Shown: in pieces, positions 24,201 to 35,520 of the stretch
Layout: every line of letters begins with the position of its first letter
Numbering within the stretch: position 1 is the first letter of the stretch
Source of the DNA: Pomacea canaliculata
Lineage: Eukaryota > Mollusca > Gastropoda > Architaenioglossa > Ampullariidae
Assembly (NCBI RefSeq): GCF_003073045.1
Contig: NC_037601.1
Span: forward strand, 6,169,872 to 6,233,871
Length of the DNA stretch: 64,000 nucleotides
Direction: 5' to 3'
Translations under genes and position numbers: made by a program
The notes under the pieces: model-generated
Told to the model about the DNA's origin: nothing
What the model saw: only the letters and a program-made list of their open reading frames with translations
The model's database searches: none

Positions 24201-25595
24201 TAGTATGCGGGTTATTTGACGCCCATATAAAAGCATGAAAAATAAACAAGAACATGATACAGAAAGGACTGCTGTATTTCAATTAAAGAATATTAGATTG
24301 TGACTCCGCAAAAGTCAAACAACAAGCAAATAATGTCATTGTTAAAAGAGGCATTTCACAGCCTATACAAGTGTGGACGGGAATTATTCTTACCTTAACC
24401 ATAAGCAGACCTTTACTGGTAAAGCGACACTGTGCAACTGAGGTTGAAAAACACTTGAAATCAACTTTCAGCACAGGATGACGACTAGCAAATAGAAGGC
24501 CAGAGTTGAACAAAAAGTAGTTACTCTTCATTGATGTGATGCCAACATCATGAATAATGTATGGAAACACCTGTCAGCAAATACACAAGGCTAGCTATCA
24601 GGTTTAACAACCTAAACTGTATTTAAAATCTTAACAGCAAGACTGCTTAAATTGTGCATTCACTATTTCAAGATCAAGAAACTTTCTATGAGGTTATATC
24701 TCTACTGCTTGTGGAAGTCAGGATTTGTATTTCCCTTTTTTGGTCATTTCACCTCACTTTTCCAATCTTTACCACTTCAATAACTTTTTCATCTTCCAGA
24801 ATCTAAGAAATAAAACAAAACTCTAGTCACAATATCAAAAGAATCAAAATCCACATTAGCGTTTAAAGATGTTATTAGCTCTGTTACCATCCACACCTTG
24901 TGAAGTTCTTTACGAAGAATTTTGTTATAGTTCCAGTCAAAAACTTCTTGTAAGCACAGGAAGTCAAGCTGTGGAAAATGTGCATCAAGACCTGCTGCAA
25001 AAGTGTTGTGTACTTGGACTTTTTTAGAATGGTCATCATTAAGTCCACTCAGTCCAAAAACTGCATTTTGCTCTGCAGCATAAAAGAACTGGTCCACAAC
25101 AATCCGTTCTCCTGTGGTTCTTGCTCTGGTGCTACCATGTGAAATGTTGTTTATTCTTGCTAGAAACTCAGGAAGAAGACAAACGTTAGCTGTTGCTACT
25201 CCAAACTGATAACTCTTGTACTGAGAACCCTCCAGACTAGACAACACATGGCTTTCCCATGCTGATGTATATGCAGTTTTTATCACAGAATACTGAAATG
25301 GATGTCGCAGTAATGACAGTAAGCAACGAAGAGGGATGCAGCTCAGTCCTAGCGGAGCAAAAATCACTACCAATGCAAGATATACAGGTAAAAGGATCAG
25401 TCTTCGGAACAGCAAGATATGTGGCTTGTTTAGTTCATACGTTGTTGGTAAAAACAAAGATATAAGTCCGCTGAAAGCACTTTGCAAAGGCCAAACAAGG
25501 GTTGTGGCCATTACCATAAGCCAGTTAAAAGGCCAGGAAAGGCAATCAAATGGCTGTGTAAATGTTGTCATGGTTTTCTTTGATCTTTGGATCAT
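21211..25595 (-). CDS. SMPD3: Neutral sphingomyelinase, nSMase2/SMPD3-like
   Basis: Seven exons: 25595-24897, 24570-24394, 24120-24045, 23172-23032, 22449-22360, 22085-21841, 21297-21211; 1515 nt, 504 residues, phases agree. Two hydrophobic segments at about 22-50 and 60-95, separated by a short polar stretch, match the membrane-inserted N terminus of nSMase2. The rest is an endonuclease/exonuclease/phosphatase fold with its metal and catalytic motifs: NVCLLPE, LQEVFD (Glu217), NSGLLFASRHP, TTHLQA (312-315), GDLNFD (Asp356, Asn358) and LTDHLP (Asp492, His493). The enzyme hydrolyses sphingomyelin to ceramide and phosphocholine at the inner membrane leaflet. At 504 residues it is shorter than vertebrate SMPD3 (about 655), mainly in the insert between the hairpin and the catalytic core. 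The 76-base third exon is easy to miss but is required by phase and supplies the THLQA motif. The start is the first ATG of the exon; an upstream noncoding exon is possible. Confidence 0.92.
23375..23720. repeat. CA-rich tract joined to a diverged direct repeat
   Basis: CACACA runs at about 23390-23420 and 23560-23590 are each followed by a similar segment. The first has GTCCGATGGC...GGAGAGGGGGGCCACTTTATAGCAACAGAGGAAGGGACATGGGATG; the second has GTCTGAGGAC...GGGAGACAGCTGATCGAGCCACCTAGTAATAGAGAAAGGGTCCTGGGACG. It is best read as two diverged copies of one unit of about 170 bases. It lies in intron 3 of the sphingomyelinase gene and makes long but meaningless open frames on both strands. Confidence 0.55.
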
Positions 25596-28301
25596 CTCCC
25601 CTTTAGATCATTATTACAGCTTCAGTTTAAATATCAAATCTGCAATTGAAATAAAACACAATATTTCTTCTTGTATTCCATTCTGCTATATATGCAAATC
25701 ACTTAAAACAATTGCACATTTCTGCTATTTGAAACCAACAATCTTCCATCAATATTACTACTGTTACTAGACTATATAAAAACAGTTAAGCAATTAAAAT
25801 AACAGATTTTAACATTCGCATTATTTGGTTCTTAGCATGCATAGACAACAAAGAGGCTTGCATCTGCGGTGACTCTCGTGCACAAACACATTACAGTTAT
25901 ATATCTTTATACACATATAACCTGCGAACAATAGCAATGCGTGTGTTATGAGTGGGTTTTTTTTTAAACATATATAGAGAGAAAGACGGACACATTCATT
26001 GTGACGGAGTATGAATGCTGTTACCTGTTTAATAAACACCGCTGATCAGCACCTCTTCGATACGGTGCGAATTATTGCAATCATTGCGAACTTTGTGCTC
26101 GCACCGTTAAGGTCGTGCCGTTAGGTCAAAGATCGATTTTATCTCGTCATTCGATCAAGGTACTTATAAATATATGTATTTTATTATATTATATCCATCT
26201 TCAAGTGCATGGTTCATAACATACTTCGGTCAATGGTCGATTTTTTAAATTAAGTTTGTGATGAAGATGATATAGTATCAGTTTATAGCCAATCGAGTTT
26301 GCCGAAAGCCGCTGACATTGGTTGTTTTGCATGAAAGGAAGGCTGCACAGTGCAAGGAGAGGGTCACTTCGACCCAAATCCGTAACTTCGACCTAGCCAT
26401 ATCGATTTCGCCCCTAGAGTAAGATTGACTCCTGCCGTGACTTTTAATTGTCCCAAAACCTTAAGTGGAATCGACCCATGTTCAGGAATCGACCGCCGAT
26501 GACACAAGTAGCCATTGAGTCAAACATTGCCAAACAGAGCTTTACGTTGTTCAAGCATTACACATAGGCAGCCATGTTAATAAAATGGCGCGAGTACACA
26601 TCCAGAAAAATATATTCCACAAATTTCAAATATCCCATGATATCTCGAATCAAAAGTGACTCCCAAGTCCTTTTATCACAATCTTTTATTATCTGAATGC
26701 TTCATGAATTTTTCCTTCTGCGCTCGCATCTTGAATTATTTTTACCGATCACAGGTCATTTCGCCCCAAGACATATCGCCCTACCGCCTGAGTCGACCCA
26801 GTCACGACCATGCATCCAACACAGAAGGCCGAATCGACCCAGGCCCACACGAGTCAGTCACCCATGACACGACATGATATTGATAAAGCTTTTGTTTCGT
26901 TTTATTCTTTAGTTTGGAGATTCGTTTTAAATGTTTATGCTGACGATCACTTTAATTAACATCAAACAGTTGTCGATGCTCTGATATTCATTTAGCCTGC
27001 ATTAAGTGCGTATCTGACTTCATTGTCTAACACTGACGTGACGCGTATATATATATCCATTTACAAAAAATGTTGATGTGTTGTATTCAGAACATGGTGG
27101 ATTGGCCTGCGTACAGATCTCTATCTGCGAGCATCTCTATAATTACCAGTAATAAAGATTACTTATAGAGTGACGTACTCTTTATGGTTTACAGATCGAG
27201 CTTTGCACAAAATACACACAAACAGCATAACAAGGTTCTGCATCATCTGATCTTCGCAGGTGCACGATCTATAGTCAACAGGTAAGCCCAGTAGAACAAA
27301 GTTGCATACAGTAGTCATCTCGAGATCGTGAATTAAGTGACCAATGCTGATAAAATCTAATTCTTCCAATTATGTTGTGATTAACAGTGGATATAGACAG
27401 TCTGACAGAGACAGCTGAGGAGAATCCAGTTCACCATTATTTAAACACAGTCTGTGTCAACCAAATAATTTTTTTATTATGATGAAATTCAAGTCAGAAT
27501 ATAAACTGGTTTGTGAAGAAAATAATTAAGTTATGCAATGTCCCTGAAAATACAAAACTGAGTCTTCTGGTGACATTTTTTAATATAATTTTAATGCTAT
27601 GAACATTTTCAAAAAAGAAGTCATAGGACTTTTGATAGGCCCTTAATAAAAGTCTGTCCCTGACTGACCAATTGATCAGATTCCTTCATTCAAAATTTTT
27701 TGCTCTCTCCCCGATCCACTGATGCAGAAATAACTTTCCAGTTTAAAGACTCTTGGTCCTTCATATACATTTTGCAATAACCATGTCCAGCAAGCCTTTC
27801 TTTATGTACAAATATCTGACTCACTCCAAGTTGACTAGTTCCAACTATAGTACAAATACCTGTTATAAAATCAAAGGTGCTAACACTAAAGGTATTTCAG
27901 CATTCCTGGTCCTGATTTAAAAAAAAAAAGAGATCTGGGGAGACCCCTTATGGATTAAACAAAAAATCATGCAAACTATTTCTAGTTTTAATAGTGAAGG
28001 GATCAACAGAATGAGGATAAAGATTTTAAACATGTTAAAATTGGTGCCCTATGACTGCTGATGGATCCATGGACTCCTGCTGAAGTACATGTACAACATA
28101 CTTAAATACATACTCAGGTAACATATGTGAAATTCTGCATATTATTGGAACATGTTACATAAAGGAAAATAACATTTCCTTCTATCAATTATTTAAATCA
28201 GTGGTTGAACAGATAACAAAATCAAATATGATAGCTCGATCTGTATTGTAGAAAGCCCAATGTAGGAAATTAGTTTTCATTTGAACGAAAATAAAAAAAA
28301 C
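25596..28301. other. Intergenic region upstream of the sphingomyelinase gene, with a TCGACC-word cluster
   Basis: It separates the 5' end of the sphingomyelinase gene from the 3' end of the GST gene; both are on the minus strand. No exon was recognised. Between about 26365 and 26850 short words such as TTCGACC, AATCGACCC and TTCGCCCC recur about nine times. Around 28053-28118 lies a fragment nearly identical to 28669-28735 in the last GST intron. Confidence 0.55.
26365..26850. repeat. Dispersed TCGACC/TCGCCC word cluster
   Basis: About nine occurrences of the form (A/T)TCGACC(C) or TTCGCCCC at irregular spacing. A related cluster with TTTGACC, GATTGGACC and AATCGACC occurs at 62290-62425 and 63145-63182. 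The irregular spacing is unlike a satellite, and no function is evident. Confidence 0.45.
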
Positions 28302-30772
28302 TCATAGTTGTGAATGAGGAAATGGAGGTTCATCATTTAGTCCCACATCGTAGTCTGGATCACCTGCAATCTGTGAGCGACCAAAACTGTGATGCATATG
28401 AAGGTCAAACATGGTAGCTTTCACTGCAGGTAGCTTGACCATGAAGGACATCCATCTCTGAAGCCTTGGATATTGCAAAGCACCTGTTGCTCTCTGGTAG
28501 GTCAGTTCTGTGTTTCTGTTCTTGGTCAAAGAATGGTGTGGCATCACTTCAGGATTAACAAATGGTGATAAACGCTCAAACCATGGCCATATAAGATAGT
28601 CCAGCATGGTAGGCTTGTTTCCTGCAAGCAGGTATAATGTCAGCAATGAATGAATACACTCTTCATACTGCTGATGAATCCATGGAATCCTGCAGAAGTA
28701 CGTGTACAACATACTCAAATACATACTCAAATCTGACTCTGGCTAGTAGACCGTTTACTGAACACCACACTTCCATCTTTATTGGTGAAAGGCTGATTTG
28801 CAACCTACATTTTGCAGAAAGAGATCTGTTAGTAGGTAATAAAGAACTACAAGATACAGAACATGATCACTATTGGACAAAACAGGCATGAGTGGCAAGC
28901 CTTGTCAGCTGCCATATCTGTCCATATGCTCCCCTCATATAACAGGTACCAGTCAAGGGACAAATGACTGACTGAACAGAGGAATATGAACACTATCATA
29001 AATCACAGAAATGTGCTTAATTACCTCCAAAAAATGGACCACTGTTTCGCTGTGTCAATTCTTGCTCATACATCTGCATTCCTACATGGATGGTAGCTTT
29101 GCCCTTTTCACTGTTGCTGTCTGAAGACCAGAGCTGGTAGATGGCCATCATAAACTGCAAAGAATCCAAAGAACAAGTCTTCATCTGGCAGCACAAGGAT
29201 GGCGAACATTACCCAAGAGCCCTTACAAAACTTGAAGCTAGTCTGCATACTATTTCATTGAACAGACATGCACACATACAAAAATGGCTACTCGAATATG
29301 TCATTGTCTGCTCTTTCAAATTATAGTGGACAGTATATGATATGAATGTTTTCGAAAACTACATTATATGGCCAACAAACCTTGTCACAATAGTCCACAA
29401 ACAAACGATCTCGAGCTTTCTGATATGGGTCAGCTGGGGTCAGAGGTTCCTGAGGGTAGACATCATCAAGATACTGGCATGTGATGACGGATTCAAACAC
29501 AATACGACCATCTGAAAATTCAAGAACCGGCACTCTGCCCTTCGGGTTGCGTGCTAATAGCCAGTCTGTTTGCGTTTTAAGTGTACATTTATGGTTTCAT
29601 AGCTGAAAAAGAAATATGACAAAATTTAACTGTGCATGACAGCTACTTTATATTGTAATTATTTAAATAAGATTGCACATTGATGGAGGTTAGAAGTTTA
29701 ATCTGTTTTGAAAAATAAAATTGCTATTTTCAAAATGCTGGCATCGTTTTCTGCCTGAAATACTGTGCATGGTGTGTGGGCTCCAGAAAATCACCAGTAA
29801 GGTGACAACAGTATGTGGTATGTCAATAGCAAACTATTGTCGGAAACAAATGACACTATAGTTTTTGTGATCTGTTATAAAATAAGAGGAGGAATCGGCA
29901 TCTAGTAGTTGTGTGTTCAAATGTGGAGCAGATTAGAGGGCCTGCACTGGCCTGTGGCTGGAAAACTGTCTATGCCCCTTTGCTAATGGGTCTTTGACGA
30001 GGGAAGGTGAAGGCACTGGGCAGAGAGGCCAGGTTCTGTCTTCCACATGACATGCTTTAGACATGATAAGCCATATGTATGTTCACTGTTCCTATGGCCT
30101 CTGTTGGATTCAATCTTTACCTCACTCAGGGTCTTTGCTTGAACTTATCCCCCATTCAATCATCGTCATACAAGTTAAACTTGTAATACAAAGTTATAAC
30201 TTTGTGTCAGTAACATTAAAAGCCTACAATTTGTGAAATGAAGAGTTAAAGAACTAGTCTATGAATAAAATTTCAAATCAACTTACGGAATATTTTTGTG
30301 GGCTAGAACGAGACGTGTACGTTGAGCGTAAGGACAAAAACGCATGCTGTACAGTCGCAGAATACCAGGAGTGAGTGGTGGAAAAGGGAAACCTGTGTTT
30401 TAAACATTTGTACATAACTTCTCGTAGTTATGTCGTATATACGTATAGTACAAATAATTTGACACCGCTTTTCCACTATTGCGCTGGTACGTTATGAATC
30501 TCATAACAATTCTTGACGTAACTTAATATTTCTTAATTAATATTTTTATTTTATTTATTTATTTGACGAATATTTCTCGTCTGCACATTCTAGCATCTTT
30601 GAGCAAATATACGGAATACTGAATACTCGGCATCCTTCGTGTGATTGACATCTTCATAACAGCCAGATATAAACTGTAAAAATACTCTCCTCGCATAGTG
30701 AATAAAACAGTGTCGTTTGTGTTTACCCTTTTCAAATGTACGTTGTGTCATTTTTGTCACTTGCTTCGACAT
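28302..30772 (-). CDS. GSTO1: Omega-class glutathione S-transferase, with a one-base lesion in exon 3
   Basis: Five exons: 30772-30727, 30392-30287, 29602-29381, 29154-29025, 28621-28302. The N-terminal thioredoxin fold carries [15 protein letters not shown]; Cys35 followed by Pro is the omega-class active site, used for glutathione-dependent thiol transfer and dehydroascorbate reduction. Exon 3 has the [15 protein letters not shown] strand-helix that binds glutathione; exons 4-5 form the helical C-terminal domain, with [13 protein letters not shown]. Length would be about 274 residues, close to known omega GSTs (about 240). In exon 3 the base string CCAGTCTGTTTGCG (near 29562-29575) lacks one G compared with the duplicate at 32790-32815, so the frame breaks after KRK and stops. 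All other exons are open and in phase. This is either a real null allele or a base-calling error. Introns 3 and 4 carry a LINE remnant and short repeats. A cytosolic role is inferred. Confidence 0.85.
28759..28965 (+). mobile_element. LINE remnant inside the last GST intron
   Basis: Plus-strand reading [20 protein letters not shown] matches a reverse-transcriptase segment normally reading HHTSISIGGRPICNLRFADD. The same fragment, almost base for base, is in the duplicate at 31996-32203. The metal-binding Ala-Asp-Asp region has become AERD, so it is inactive. Relative to the duplicate, about 600 bases of upstream LINE and spacer are missing here. Confidence 0.75.
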
Positions 30773-30980
30773 TAGAGATGAGATGTAGTTTAAAGCGTAA
30801 ACTATGGTCCCTGGTTCAAAGTTCTTTTAGTTTATCCAAGGACCATAACTAGCCTAGCGTTCTTTGTCTGGCCAAATTCTCAAATCTCCATATTTGCAAA
30901 AGTAACTAAAGGAAGAGAGGGCGTGGTAGCTTGGACACAAGATGGCCAACTACGTCGACTTAAAACCTCGGAAAGAACTC

Positions 30981-33264
30981 GGAGGTTCATCATTTAGTCC
31001 CACATCATAGTCTGGATCACCTGCAATCTGTGAGCGACCAAAACTGTGATGCATATGAAGGTCAAACATGGTAGCTTTCACTGCAGGTAGCTTGACCATG
31101 AAGACATCCATCTCTGAAGCCTTGGATATTGCAAAGCACCTGTTCCTCTCTGGTAGTCAGTCTGTGTTTTGTTCTTGGTCAAAGAATGGTGTGATCATCA
31201 CTTCAGGATTAACAAATGGTGATAAACGCTCAAACCATGGCCATATAAGATAGTCCAGCATGGTAGGCTTGTTTCCTGCAAGCAGGTATAATGTCAGCAA
31301 TTAATGAATACACTGTTCATACTGCTGATGAATCCATGGAATCCTGCAGAAATACATGTACAGCATACTCAAATCTGACTCTGGCTAGTAGACTGTTGAT
31401 AACTATATCATTACTAGACATTCTTGAAAAAAATTCAGCAAGCCATACAAAAAGAAATAGTTTAACCAGCAAATGAAGCTGCTTTTATTAATTTTAAATT
31501 TAATTTTCCATCTTCAAATGTCGATAACAATGAGAGAAAAAAACAATGATCTGGCTAAATATGAAAATTAAGAGAATACATTATGTGCAAAAGGCAAGGA
31601 ATTCAGCCCTTTAAAAAATCCTCTGACGGTATCGTCGACAAGAAAAACCTAGAGAAATTTTGAAAAGTGATTTATGTTGCTAATGGAGGAATATGGTGGA
31701 GGAATTGCTAGCAGAACAGGCTGGCTTCAGACCAGGTAGGAACACAGTTGAGCACATCTTTAACTGCCGCATCCTGATAGAGATGCATCTTCAGCACCTG
31801 TTGGACAGAGCCTGGTATAAAGGGCTTAGTAATATGATGGGAAAATTCCACATTGAAGAAGGCCTTATCCAAGTCATCGAAGCGGGATAACCGAAGGAAA
31901 ACTTACTTTGCACGACAGTAGGTGTACATCAAGGATGCCCCCAATAACCTATGCTGATCAACATCTTCTTAGAGAACATCATGCATGAAGCCCCCCATGA
32001 ACACCACACTTCCATCTCTATTGGTGAAAGGCTGATTTGCAACCTACACTTTGCAGAAAGAGATCTGTTAGTAGGTAATAAAGCACTACAAGATACAGAA
32101 CCTGCTCACTACTGGACAAAACAGGAGTGGCAAGCCTTGTCAGCTGCCATATCTGTCCATATGCTCCCCTCATTTAACAGGTACCAGTCAAGGGACAAAT
32201 GACTGACTGAACAGAGGAATATGTACTCTATCATAAATCACAGAAATGTGCTTAATTACCTCCAAAAAAATGGACCACTGTTTCGCTGTGTCAATTCTTG
32301 CTCATACATCTGCATTCCTACATGGATGGTAGCTTTGCCCTTTTCATTGTTGCTGTCTGAAGACCAGAGCTGGTAGATGGCCATCATAAACTGCAAAGAA
32401 TCCAAAGAACAAGTCTTCATCTGGCAGCACAAGGATGGCGAACATTACCCAAGAGCCCTTACAAAACTTGAAGCTAGTCTGCCATACTATTTCATTGAAC
32501 AGACATGCACACATACAAAAATGGCTACTCGAATATGACATTGTCTGCTCTTTCATATTATAGAGGACAAGTATATGATATGAATGTTTTCGAAAACTAC
32601 ATTATATAGCAAGCAAACCTTGTCACAATAGTCCACAAACAAACGATCTCGAGCTTTCTGATATGGGTCAGCTGGGGTCAGAGGTTCCTGAGGGTAGACA
32701 TCATCAAGATACTGGCATGTGATGACGGACTCAAACACAATACGACCATCTGAAAATTCAAGAACCGGCACTCTACCCTTCGGGTTGCGTGCTAATAGCC
32801 AGTCTGGTTTGCGTTTTAAGTGTACATTTATGGTTTCATAGCTGAAAAAGAAATATGACAAAATTTAACTGTGCATGACAGCTATTTTATATTGTAATTA
32901 TTCAAATAAGGATTGCACATTGATGGAGGTTAGAAGTTTAATCTGTTTTGAAAAATAAAATTGCTATTTTCAAAATGCTGGCATCGTTTTCTGCCTGAAA
33001 CACTGTGCATGGTTTGTGTGCTCCAGAAAATGACCAGTAAGGTGACAGCAGTATGTGGTGTTGTCAATAGCAAACTATTGTCGGAAACAAATGTCACTAT
33101 AGTTTTTGTGATCTGTTATAGAAATAAGAGGAGGCGTCGGCACCTATAGTAGTTGTGTGTTCAAATGTGGAGCAGATCGAGGGCCTGTGGCTGGAAAACT
33201 GCCTATGCCCTTTGCTATATGGGTCTTTGACGAGGGAAGGTGAAGGCATTGGGCGGAGAGGCCA
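30981..33264 (-). pseudogene. Truncated tandem duplicate of the GSTO gene
   Basis: The block matches 28319-30034 in order and strand. It carries equivalents of exon 3 (32841-32619, intact, 223 nt), exon 4 (32390-32260, one extra A in a homopolymer) and exon 5 (31275-30981, several small deletions). Exons 1 and 2 with the active-site Cys are absent, and the last eight or so codons are cut off at the 30981 junction. Similarity ends abruptly near 33264 within GAGAGGCCAG. It contains about 600 bases of LINE and spacer not present in the first copy. It cannot encode a functional enzyme. Confidence 0.85.
31690..32203 (+). mobile_element. Internally deleted LINE reverse-transcriptase fragment
   Basis: EELLAEQAGFRPGRNTVEHI and FNCRILIEMHLQHL, then FHIEEGLIQVIEA, VGVHQGCPQ and INIFLENIMHEA, continuing to the [19 protein letters not shown] part, give the order expected of a non-LTR reverse transcriptase palm. 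The segment between LQHLLDRAW and the FHIEEGL part is shortened, and frame breaks are present. It is the same family as 18730-19215 and 45615-46340. Confidence 0.8.
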
Positions 33265-35039
33265 GCCCTGCGTACCGTAACGCGGGCGCTCACTCACTTT
33301 AACGTGCACAGTTAGAAAAATGTGATCATTTGTGCATATATTTATTATGCGGTTCTGCAGTGTTTATTTAAATTGGTGTTGCTGCATACATATACAACTT
33401 AATTGCTTTGGATTGTCCTTGCAGTTCACACTGTCCAGTGTACGTGTTTTAAATTGTGTTCTCAATGGTTCTGCTTTTTTTGTGGGCACTGCTCGCCGTT
33501 CCAGATGTCGAACAGCATCATCCGTCCGACCGTGAAGAAAAAAAAAACACGCCTGAGTGACACAAATGTGTCAAATTATGTACTTCTGTGGTGACAGTGA
33601 CACCATCCCCTAGGTCAAGGACTCTCGGCAAATAAACATCCACTGTGTCTGAGGAGGTTACGCTCTGTTTTTTTAAAGGCCTATATTATTGCTCACCGAC
33701 TTACTGTAGTTGCTTGACGATCGGCTTTTTGTAGGAGCAGCGTTTGAGGTCAAACAATTAAAACACACCTCGTGTGTTGTTTTCTGCTACAGAACAGATA
33801 TAGCTATACAATACAGTACAGCGTATCAGCGATGTTACAAGCCCGCGTTTGTGGTGAGATGAGGGGCAGTATAGTCCGGTCGAAATTCACGGCACTCTGC
33901 AGATGACTTTCTCATCTAAATGCCGGTCCGTCGTCACTTCCCTGCTCGACCCGTCAACCACATATCAGACTGCTGTTTCGGCGACACAGATTCTAAGAAA
34001 ACAAGAACCACAGCAGTTGTGTTATGGACATCTATTAACCTGTAGAGTACACGGGCATAATTATTGAAAGATCCTTTTGTATCTTTAAATAGGAAATGTG
34101 TTCATCGCTCATTATTAACGGAAGTGAACGCTGTTAACAGACGCATTGACACTATACCGTCTCGCAGATCCGTGTGATATAGCAATAGTTGTTGTTGGCA
34201 CGGTTAAACCACAACAGCATATACCAGATGACAAGGAAAACCAAGCTAAAGCTGTTCAAACAAGATAAAGTCTAATATCACCTCGTGTACACACCTGGCT
34301 TCCACAACCGCCAGGTGTATTGTTCCAGGGAACCCATGCAACAGCTTGCGGATTACCCCTCCCACAATTCTTTCGTGTCACACATCCTACTCCCACCCAC
34401 CTTGCAATCGGTGCACTAGCTTCTCTTTTGTTTTGAACATGACAGTTTATTTATAGAAGACTGAAAGTGCAGAGGTAATTGCATCATGTATGAAGGTTAC
34501 TGCTGCCAAGAAGTGTATACAATCAAAACAACCACAGCCAGTCGAGTCCTTATGTCACAATGTTTAGTAACTTAATCCTGTAACAAATATATATTTTGCT
34601 ATCGATAATTACAATATACTTATACTATATGTCCGCCTCTATTTCTGTTAAAGAAAGAGACGAACAGATTGAACAAGATTAAAGCAATGACCAATGGTTT
34701 ACCATTATGAGTGTGGCCGTGATTGAGTGTTTTCGTGTGTGTTTTGCTCGTGTGTGTGCCAGTGAGTGTTGAGAGAAATGATCAAGGGTCGTATACAGTT
34801 ATTTTCGCCACTCCCGTCCGCGTCTTTTTCACAACACAAATCTCGTTTTTGGCTCAAATGAAAGAAGAAGCGTTGGCAAAATTTTAAGGATATTCTAACG
34901 TTCATTTCCAGGTTAAAGTTGGACCCTTGTTACCTACGCCTAGGTGTGGTGTCTCAGGTACACGACAAAACAACACAGGCTAGGGTCTTTACAGTATGTT
35001 AAACGTTTACACTTGTGACTGTCAACTCCCGCACAGCCA

Positions 35040-35520
35040 TGACGTACCAGGACCTGCCCACCTTTTCAGCCAATCAGAAGCGTCGCCTTCTTTCGAGCCA
35101 ATGGACGTCGAGCTCGGTCAAGGTGACCAACTGGCAAAGTCGTAGTGGCGTAAACAGGTCGACTTGCCGTAGGAACAGCGGTACGTGCATGTAGTCCTCA
35201 GTTGGAGGACTTGTGCATGCTTGAACTGTGGGCAGCTTTTTTTATGCATCGAATTTCTCTCATCATAAATCTTCATTGACCAGCGGAACTAGTTCTCTTC
35301 CCTTCTTCTGCAACACTACCTTACGTGCAATCGAGTTCGATGTACATGTGCTGAACCATCAGTCACGTGACCAAAGTTTTGGAATATTTTTTTTCCTTTT
35401 TCTTTTTCATCTTTCCTGTATCATCAGTGCTTTGGTTGACGTGGTTGACTGCAGACTGATAACCATCACACGGGACCTGGCACCGGTTAGAACCGCTGCA
35501 CACCTGGCACACCTGGCAAG
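35040..35520 (+). promoter_or_regulatory. Promoter-like patch with two CCAAT boxes and a strong first-exon donor
   Basis: CCAAT boxes lie at 35070-35074 (AGCCAATCAGAAG) and 35098-35102 (GAGCCAATGG), 28 bases apart in the same orientation. TGACGTA (35040) and GGACGTCG (35103) are CRE-like. At 35520 CTGGCAAG|GTAAGTAC is a near-perfect donor. Downstream, TAT has an acceptor-like pyrimidine tract at 44178-44203 before its start codon. A noncoding first exon of TAT joined by a long intron is therefore plausible but unproven; a lncRNA is the alternative. Confidence 0.35.
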
